This document shows positions 1 to 4,694 of a stretch of 5,854 bases of DNA, one piece after another. The DNA is from Elusimicrobiota bacterium (GTDB lineage: Bacteria > Elusimicrobiota > Elusimicrobia > 2-02-FULL-39-32), in the NCBI GenBank assembly GCA_016193115.1, contig JACPSV010000122.1, forward strand, positions 1 through 5,854. The letters are read 5' to 3'. Every line of letters begins with the position of its first letter. The first letter of the stretch is position 1. The translations under genes and the position numbers were made by a program. Under the pieces are notes generated by a model, which was not told the DNA's origin, searched no databases, and saw only the letters and a list, made by a program, of their open reading frames with translations.

Positions 1-57
1 CGAAAGCGGGAATCCAGAGAATATATTCCGCAACTAGATTCCCGCTTTCGCGGGAAT
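1..57. repeat. Pair of inverted palindromic repeats (dRS3/REP-like)
   Basis: Bases 38-57 form a hairpin unit: an 8-bp arm ATTCCCGC (38-45), loop TTTC (46-49) and arm GCGGGAAT (50-57). A second unit in opposite orientation is cut by the left window edge; its loop GAAA (2-5) and arm GCGGGAAT (6-13) remain. Bases 1-14 are a perfect reverse complement of 37-50. The match extends to 1-17 against 34-50 with one mismatch (15 against 36). The spacer 18-33 is AT-rich. Elements with this ATTCCC...GGGAAT core are dispersed, non-coding repeats in many bacterial genomes, some acting as targets for phage or insertion-element integration. Here the pair is inside an open reading frame. Whether it belongs to a longer MITE cannot be seen because the left part is missing. 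Confidence 0.8.
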
Positions 58-501
58 AACGTGGGAATAGGTATTTTGCAACAATCCCAAAAAGTGGCCG
101 TGATATTCCCGAAACTGTCGTCCTTTGCGGGCAAGATTATGATCGAAGAGGCCATGCTTTCAGAAGAGAAATTTCTTTTAGGCGAATTTGAGAAATACGG
201 GATCCATCCCGATATTTATATTGTCCCCATTGAACCAACCCCCCAAGAAGTGAGCGAGACGATTCAAGCCGTTCAGACGACGGATAGAATTCTCCTCTTC
301 TGTTTTGACGCTCACCTCTATCCCTCCAACAAAGACTTGTTGGACAAAGCGCAGTCAATCGGGAAAAATGAGGTCATCGTCCTTCTGCGAGACCCTTACG
401 ATATTGAATTCGTCAAAGAGGAAAACCTCTGTCTAACCGATTTCGGTTGGAGAAACTGCCAAATCAAAGCAAATATCTGGAAGATATGCGCATCGAAGTA
501 G
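1..501 (+). CDS. nagZ: Beta-N-acetylhexosaminidase (NagZ-type, GH3), C-terminal domain, 5' partial
   Basis: This is the end of a glycoside hydrolase family 3 protein of the two-domain NagZ kind, which removes beta-1,4-linked GlcNAc from cell-wall or chitin fragments. Only the C-terminal alpha/beta domain is present. It starts with a KVAVIFPKLSSF strand and contains TTDRILLFCFDAHLYP, then VIVLLRDPYDIEF, then the closing DFGWRNCQIKA motif seen near the end of such proteins. The TIM barrel with the catalytic His/Asp pair is not in the window. A GTG at 61 could start a 146-residue product, with a weak GGGA at 52-55 as possible ribosome binding site. However, the frame is open without a stop back to base 1, so I treat the gene as running off the left edge. 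Codons 1-20 read through a palindromic repeat and yield the peptide LDSRFRGNN, lying where the linker before the C-terminal domain is expected. The stop overlaps the following kinase. The family is fairly sure; whether the full gene is intact is not. Confidence 0.72.
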   Translation, partial: RKRESREYIPQLDSRFRGNNVGIGILQQSQKVAVIFPKLSSFAGKIMIEEAMLSEEKFLLGEFEKYGIHPDIYIVPIEPTPQEVSETIQAVQTTDRILLFCFDAHLYPSNKDLLDKAQSIGKNEVIVLLRDPYDIEFVKEENLCLTDFGWRNCQIKANIWKICASK

Positions 502-1211
502 ATTATGGCGGGACGTGGACAAGGATTTTCCTTGATCCAATAGGCAACCAGAGACGACCACTCAAAATCCCATCTCCACCTCTCAAACGCCTACCCACAA
601 TTTTGAAAAAATCGTTACAAAAATGGGGATCGTTTCCCGCAGAGAATCTCTTGGTAGGCGCGAAAGGGGTCTGGACAAAAAAGAAGAAGAGAGATCTCTG
701 GAAACGGTTGAAAGAACTGGCGGAAAATGTTGAAGTGCTTTCAGACATCGAGTTTGCTTATAACTCTACATTTAAGGACAAGCCCGGAATTCTCTTAATC
801 GCGGGCACGGGATCTATCGCCTACGGCAAAGACGGCTGCGGCCACTGGTCTCGCGCCGGCGGGTTAGGTCCAAAACGCGGGGATGAAGGATCGGGTTACT
901 GGATTGGCAAACAATTCTTAGAGCGAACCAAAAGAAACTTTAGATCGAAGTCGGTTCGAGAAATCGCATCCCTAGCTCCGATTGTCCTGGGAAAAGCCAA
1001 AAGAAAAGATCCTCTAGCAACTCAAATCGTCCGAGAAGCCCATGCGCATCTAAACCGCATCCTTCAAGAGACAAAATCCCATCTCCACTTGAGAAGAGAT
1101 TTCATCCTCGCTTGCCGCGGCGGCCTCCTCCAAAACCCATTTTTCAGAGCTGGTTTCTCCCGTTATGTCAATAATAAGCTAAAATACGGCAGTCGCAACA
1201 AATCGCATTGA
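486..1211 (+). CDS. BadF/BadG/BcrA/BcrD-family sugar kinase, probable N-acetylglucosamine kinase
   Basis: ASKHA-fold kinase of the BcrAD_BadFG type, the group that holds eukaryotic-type GlcNAc kinases. Numbering from the ATG at 486 (241 aa), the phosphate-1 loop is DYGGTWTR (6-13), a VGAKGV segment lies at 57-62, and the likely catalytic Asp is D87 in LSDIEFAY. The phosphate-2 loop is AGTGS (106-110), followed by GGLGPKRGDEGSGYWIG (125-141). A GGLLQN segment (212-217) marks the adenosine-site glycines. I chose 486 because the DYGGT motif normally sits a few residues from the start; the frame also has an upstream TTG at 447. The gene overlaps the hydrolase by 16 nt, which suggests translational coupling and a shared job: phosphorylating amino sugar released by NagZ. 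The protein ends soon after the GGLLQN segment with a basic tail. Relatives normally carry on for roughly 40 more residues with a conserved P..GA region, so the C-terminus looks clipped and activity is uncertain. Sugar specificity is inferred only from the neighbour. Confidence 0.75.
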   Translation: MRIEVDYGGTWTRIFLDPIGNQRRPLKIPSPPLKRLPTILKKSLQKWGSFPAENLLVGAKGVWTKKKKRDLWKRLKELAENVEVLSDIEFAYNSTFKDKPGILLIAGTGSIAYGKDGCGHWSRAGGLGPKRGDEGSGYWIGKQFLERTKRNFRSKSVREIASLAPIVLGKAKRKDPLATQIVREAHAHLNRILQETKSHLHLRRDFILACRGGLLQNPFFRAGFSRYVNNKLKYGSRNKSH

Positions 1212-1235
1212 TTAGGGAAAAGTTCGGATAGGCCA

Positions 1236-1264
1236 TTGAGTATTATAAGATTATAGTTTATAAT
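1236..1264 (+). promoter_or_regulatory. Sigma-70-type promoter of the AAA ATPase, leaderless start
   Basis: A -35 box TTGAGT (1236-1241, four of six consensus bases) is followed by a 17-nt spacer and a perfect -10 box TATAAT (1259-1264). The expected transcription start, about 7 nt beyond the -10 box, falls on or next to the GTG start codon at 1271. No Shine-Dalgarno precedes that codon. The mRNA is therefore predicted to be leaderless. The box match and spacing are seen directly; promoter activity is inferred. Confidence 0.6.
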
Positions 1265-1269
1265 ACTCA
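1237..1269. promoter_or_regulatory. Palindromic operator-like inverted repeat over the ATPase promoter
   Basis: A perfect 12-bp inverted repeat, TGAGTATTATAA (1237-1248) and TTATAATACTCA (1258-1269), is separated by 9 nt. It covers most of the -35 box, the whole -10 box and the bases up to the start codon, the geometry expected of a repressor site. No dedicated regulator gene is adjacent. The ATPase itself has a winged-helix-like segment, so autoregulation is possible but unproven. Because the site is symmetric, the minus strand also has a TATAAT (1247-1242) 17 nt from an ATGAGT (1270-1265), so weak antisense transcription into the kinase gene is possible. Confidence 0.6.
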
Positions 1270-1270
1270 T

Positions 1271-2443
1271 GTGCCTTTTATCCATCGGTCCATCGAAAAT
1301 GAAGTTTTAAGGGGGTCTCGCGCCTTCTCGGGATTGATTCTAACCGGCCCTAGACGAGCGGGAAAAACCACATTGCTGAAAAAGTTGTTTCCACGGGCAG
1401 AGTATCGCCTGCTCGAGGACCCCGATGTCATCCAACGCGTGAGAAGTGATCCGCGTTCCTTTCTAGATGAAATTAAAACACCTGTTATTTTAGATGAAAT
1501 GCAAAATGTTCCAGAGTTATTCAGTTATATTAGAACCCGCATGGATTTCAAACCTTCAAAAAAAGGACAATGGCTGATGACTGGATCTCAGGAAGCTCCC
1601 TTAATGCGAGGTATCTCCGAATCTATGGCCGGGAGGATTGCGGTTTTTCATCTTCTGCCATTCTCCTTAGCGGAATCAAGCAAAGTTTCGGTTTGCTATG
1701 GCGGATTCCCTGAAGTTCTGTCCCAGCCATCCACGCGCGAAATCTATTTTCGTTCTTACATCCAGACCTACTTGGAAAGGGATGTGCGGGGAGTTACCGC
1801 AATCCGAGATCTGTCCACGTTTCGCCGGTTCCTCTCTCTATTGGCCAGCCGTTCTGGGACTCTGCTGAACAAAGCGGAACTCGCCGCCCCTTTGGGCATG
1901 TCCATCCCCACAATTACGGAATGGATGAGTGTTCTGGAAATAACTTCTCAGATATTCATTATCCCGCCCTTTTACGAAAATTTTGGTAAACGATTGATTA
2001 AGACGCCCAAGGTGTATTTCGTAGATTCGGGACTGCTCTGCCATTTGCTTGGAATTAATTCAGAAAGAGATTTATTTAAATCCATTTTTTTGGGGCCTGT
2101 TTTTGAAACTTTTGTAGCGTCGGAGATCATTAAAACACAAATTAATTCTGGACATAGAAAAGAGTTGTATTACTTCCGCGATCAGCAAGGGTTAGAAGTT
2201 GATTTCCTTGTGCCTGGCGGAGCGGAAAGACTTTTTTTTATAGAAGCCAAATCTAGCCGAACACTCAGACCAGAAATGGCTGACGCTTTAGTCCGTTTAT
2301 CTAGAAATTCTGGAAAGTACCATGTGAAAGGAGCTATTGTTCATCCAACACTCAAAAAAGGGGACGCGCCGCTTAAAGCTCTAAGATCAGGGATTTCTGC
2401 CGTGCCAGTAGATCATCTGGCTAGATTCTTTATTTCCAAATGA
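1271..2443 (+). CDS. AAA+ ATPase with DUF4143 and PD-(D/E)XK nuclease-like C-terminus
   Basis: Full-length (390 aa) member of the AAA_14/DUF4143 ATPase group, common stand-alone accessory genes of unknown cellular role. Visible motifs are: Walker A GPRRAGKTT (26-34), Walker B VILDE (72-76), a sensor-like MTGSQ (103-107), the family segment GRIAVFHLLPFSLAE (121-135), and YLERDVR (167-173). A winged-helix-like region runs over roughly 183-233. A PD-(D/E)XK-like fold follows, with E279 or E285, D311 in GLEVDFLV, and the E-A-K of FIEAKSS (E325, K327). All the residues needed for ATP binding and for the nuclease-like site appear to be kept. Translation starts at GTG 1271, only 6 nt after a TATAAT box and without a ribosome binding site, so a leaderless message is likely. 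Sampled stretches are AT-rich (21 of 60 G+C at 1501-1560, 18 of 60 at 2101-2160) against 34 of 60 in lpxA at 3001-3060, which fits horizontal acquisition. No membrane segment or signal peptide is seen. The family call is solid; the function is not known. Confidence 0.9.
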   Translation: MPFIHRSIENEVLRGSRAFSGLILTGPRRAGKTTLLKKLFPRAEYRLLEDPDVIQRVRSDPRSFLDEIKTPVILDEMQNVPELFSYIRTRMDFKPSKKGQWLMTGSQEAPLMRGISESMAGRIAVFHLLPFSLAESSKVSVCYGGFPEVLSQPSTREIYFRSYIQTYLERDVRGVTAIRDLSTFRRFLSLLASRSGTLLNKAELAAPLGMSIPTITEWMSVLEITSQIFIIPPFYENFGKRLIKTPKVYFVDSGLLCHLLGINSERDLFKSIFLGPVFETFVASEIIKTQINSGHRKELYYFRDQQGLEVDFLVPGGAERLFFIEAKSSRTLRPEMADALVRLSRNSGKYHVKGAIVHPTLKKGDAPLKALRSGISAVPVDHLARFFISK

Positions 2444-2451
2444 CTTTTTTT

Positions 2452-3222
2452 CTATTGGGGACGGCAGATGCCGCGGGGGGAGGTTTGGATGAAGTCTACG
2501 AGAAGAGATGCTTGGGGAGAAAGAGGGGTTTGCTTGAGGGTTTTGATTGTTTCGCTCAATGGGATCTTGGAGTGGAAAAGTTCTTTGTAAATTCTTTTGA
2601 TCTCTTTGATGGATGCTGACGTGAATCCCCTGCGTTCCAACCCCACGGAATTGATTCCGCGGATGGTGTTGGCGTCGTCGGCGACACAGTATGGAGGCAA
2701 ATCGAGAGAGATTCGGGACCCGCCCCGCATCATGGCCGATTCTCCGATCCGGCAAAATTGGTGCACCAAACAGTGGCCGGATATAAAAGCGTAGTTCCCG
2801 ACTTGCGCGTAGCCCGCCAGCAATGCCCCGTTGGCCAAAATAACGTAGTCTCCGATCTGACAGTTGTGCGCCACATGAGAAAATCCTAAGAGAAAGTTGT
2901 GGTTTCCCACCGTCGTGACAGAACCTTCTTTCGTCCCGCGATGGATTTGAACGTATTCACGGATATCGTTGTGGTCTCCTATCTTTACAAACGACCTTTC
3001 TCCCCGGTAAGCAAGATCCTGCGGATCTAACCCAATCACCGCTCCCACCCCAATCCTGTTCTGCGCGCCGATCTCCGCCGGTCCTTGGATCACGGCATGA
3101 GACGCGATCTTCGTGCCGGAACCGATGGTTACGTCCTCTCCGACGACAGTGTAAGGACCGATCTCCACTCCGTCGGACAGGTTCGCTTTAGGGCTGACGA
3201 TGGCGGTCGAATGAACGCTCAT
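2452..3222 (-). CDS. lpxA: Acyl-[ACP]:UDP-N-acetylglucosamine O-acyltransferase
   Basis: Transfers a 3-hydroxyacyl chain from acyl carrier protein to UDP-GlcNAc, the first step of lipid A synthesis in the cytoplasm. The N-terminal two thirds (about 1-185) are hexapeptide repeats of a left-handed beta helix (for example VEIGPYTVVGEDVTIGSG), followed by a helical C-terminal domain. Diagnostic motifs are DPQDLAYRGE (66-75), IREYVQIHRGT (87-97), SHVAHNCQIG (115-124) and VHQFCRIG (153-160). H119 aligns with the E. coli catalytic His125. G167 aligns with Gly173 of the E. coli hydrocarbon ruler, which favours a long (C14-like) acyl chain. Length (256 aa) matches the E. coli enzyme (262 aa), and the end (SPRGICR) lines up with the E. 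coli C-terminus. The ATG overlaps the rng stop as ATGA, so the two are probably translationally coupled; only a weak GGAA precedes the start. No lpxB, lpxD or fabZ follows, unlike the common lpxD-fabZ-lpxA-lpxB arrangement. Confidence 0.96.
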   Translation of the reverse strand: MSVHSTAIVSPKANLSDGVEIGPYTVVGEDVTIGSGTKIASHAVIQGPAEIGAQNRIGVGAVIGLDPQDLAYRGERSFVKIGDHNDIREYVQIHRGTKEGSVTTVGNHNFLLGFSHVAHNCQIGDYVILANGALLAGYAQVGNYAFISGHCLVHQFCRIGESAMMRGGSRISLDLPPYCVADDANTIRGINSVGLERRGFTSASIKEIKRIYKELFHSKIPLSETIKTLKQTPLSPQASLLVDFIQTSPRGICRPQ

Positions 3223-4667
3223 TGTTCCAGAACGATTTTATAGTCGTCGTAACGGATGGCGCCATCCACCTCGATCTCAAATTCACGTTGGGCGGAACGA
3301 ACCATCTCTTCTTTCCTCTCCTTAAAATATGGAGAAACGTGGGGATTCAAAATCAATCTCATTTTTCCGCCGGGACGGCCTTGGGTCATCTTCGATATCT
3401 CTTTGCGCACCTGAATCATCAATGACTCGTTGGATAGAACCATTCCCAACCCGCGGCATTCCCAACAGGTTTGAGAGAGTGTGGAGAGAATGGACTCTCG
3501 CTTGCGTTCCCGCGTCATTTCCACCAACCCTAAACGCGTTATCGGTAAGATCTTGATCTTGGCCCGGTCGCGGGAAGTCGCGCGATGCAGAGTTTCCACG
3601 ACTTTTTGGCGGTTCCGCGCCCGACGCATGTCTATAAAATCAATCACGATGATGCCGCCAATGTTCCGCAAGCGGAGCTGGCGGGCAATTTCTTCGGCCG
3701 CCTCGATGTTGGTTTGAGTGACGGTTTCTTCCTGGGACTCTTTGCCGGTAAACTTGCCGGTGTTCACGTCAATCGCGCAGAGAGACTCCGCTTCCTGAAC
3801 GATGATCGTCCCTCCCGAAGGTAAACTAATCCGGGAAGAGAGAAGCGTCTGCAGCTCTTTTTCCACGTTGAAAGCTTCAAAGATGGGGACCTTGCTGTCA
3901 AAGTATTGGATCCGGTCGGCCAAGTCGGGAGACAACATCTGCACAAATCCCAACACTTCTTCCTGCTCGCTTTTGGAGTCAATCATGAAAACAGCCGTAT
4001 CTTCGGAAAGAATGTCTCTCACGGTCTGAAACACCAGTCCCAGGTCTTTGTGCACCAAGTTTCCCGGCACGACGTTGGCCGACCGTCTCTGGATGTTTTC
4101 CCACAAGCGGCAAAGATAGCGAATCTCCCGTTTCATGTCCCGCTCTTCAATCCCTTCGGACTCGGTGCGGGCAATAAAACCGCCCTGTTTGGGACGATGC
4201 GATTCCAGCAGATCTTTTAACCGTCTTCGTTCCGGCTCATCCTCGATATTTTTGGAGACGCCGATGGAATTCTGGTAAGGCATGTAGACCAAAAACCGGC
4301 CGGGAAGAGAGATGTCCATGGACACTTTCACGCCCTTCGTGCCAATCGCTTCCTTGGCGATTTGAACGAGAATAACGTCTCCCCGCTTCAAAATTTGGTC
4401 AATGGGTTTGTTGGTGGAACTGGATGGGGCCGTCGGGGACTGGTTCAGAACGTCAGAAATGTAGAGATAGGCGTTCTTCTCCAAACCGATGCTGACAAAG
4501 GCGCTGGAGATCCCGGGCAAAACGTTTTCTACTTTGCCTTTATAGATGTTACCGACTATCTTTTCTGATTCTTTTCTTTCAATTCCAAGTTCGACCAGAC
4601 GGCTGTCTTCGATGACAGCAATGCGGGTCTCTTCCGGCGTACAATTGGCGATAATCTCTTGCTTCAT
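3219..4667 (-). CDS. rng: Ribonuclease G (RNase E/G family endoribonuclease)
   Basis: Single-strand-specific endoribonuclease that matures rRNA ends and starts mRNA decay in the cytoplasm. At 482 aa it is the size of RNase G and lacks the long C-terminal scaffold of RNase E. The S1 RNA-binding domain spans about 38-120 (VGNIYKGKVENVLPG, then AFVSIGLEKNAYLYISDV), with a Ser/Thr/Pro-rich insert at about 76-88. The 5'-sensor/RNase H-like region follows. The catalytic DNase I-like part holds D300 in CAIDVNTGKFTG and D343 in IVIDFIDM, matching Asp303 and Asp346 of E. coli RNase E. The zinc-link CxxC is C401 and C404 in CWECRGLG. All key residues are present. The ATG at 4667 has a strong ribosome binding site. 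It lies 27 nt after the radical SAM-linked gene, a neighbour often seen beside RNase E/G genes, and its TGA overlaps the lpxA ATG. Confidence 0.96.
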   Translation of the reverse strand: MKQEIIANCTPEETRIAVIEDSRLVELGIERKESEKIVGNIYKGKVENVLPGISSAFVSIGLEKNAYLYISDVLNQSPTAPSSSTNKPIDQILKRGDVILVQIAKEAIGTKGVKVSMDISLPGRFLVYMPYQNSIGVSKNIEDEPERRRLKDLLESHRPKQGGFIARTESEGIEERDMKREIRYLCRLWENIQRRSANVVPGNLVHKDLGLVFQTVRDILSEDTAVFMIDSKSEQEEVLGFVQMLSPDLADRIQYFDSKVPIFEAFNVEKELQTLLSSRISLPSGGTIIVQEAESLCAIDVNTGKFTGKESQEETVTQTNIEAAEEIARQLRLRNIGGIIVIDFIDMRRARNRQKVVETLHRATSRDRAKIKILPITRLGLVEMTRERKRESILSTLSQTCWECRGLGMVLSNESLMIQVRKEISKMTQGRPGGKMRLILNPHVSPYFKERKEEMVRSAQREFEIEVDGAIRYDDYKIVLEQ

Positions 4668-4673
4668 GATATT

Positions 4674-4679
4674 CTCCTT
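4674..4679 (-). promoter_or_regulatory. Ribosome binding site of rng
   Basis: The minus strand reads AAGGAG, a full Shine-Dalgarno core, six nucleotides before the ATG at 4667. It lies in the 27-nt gap after the upstream gene and fixes the start of rng. It is the strongest such site in the window; lpxA, the kinase and the ATPase have weak ones or none. Confidence 0.85.
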
Positions 4680-4694
4680 CCAAATATTTATCGG

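Noticed and set aside
1..57. CRISPR array or attachment site
   Set aside because: The two units are inverted, not direct, with a single short spacer; this is a palindromic dispersed repeat, and no integrase is present.
137..358. Open frame on the minus strand opposite the hydrolase domain
   Set aside because: No recognisable motifs, and the opposite strand encodes a clear GH3 C-terminal domain.
447..485. TTG at 447 as the kinase start
   Set aside because: It would add 13 residues before the phosphate-1 loop that have no family counterpart; the ATG at 486 places DYGGT where expected.
2405..2451. Possible intrinsic terminator after the ATPase: CCAG/CTGG stem (2405-2420) and a T run (2445-2451)
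   Set aside because: The stem is only 4 bp and lies about 24 nt from the T run, so it does not fit a terminator.
2462..2473. Small hairpin CGGC-AGAT-GCCG in the end of lpxA
   Set aside because: Four base pairs within coding sequence, with no U run on the lpxA strand (an A run follows instead); most likely chance.
2387..2755. 122-codon open frame on the minus strand overlapping lpxA in another frame
   Set aside because: Low-complexity Arg/Pro/Ser-rich peptide; lpxA in the same region is unambiguous.
3802..4220. Long open frames on the plus strand opposite rng
   Set aside because: They are mirror frames of a gene with all catalytic motifs conserved; their peptides show no family signature and they lack ribosome binding sites.
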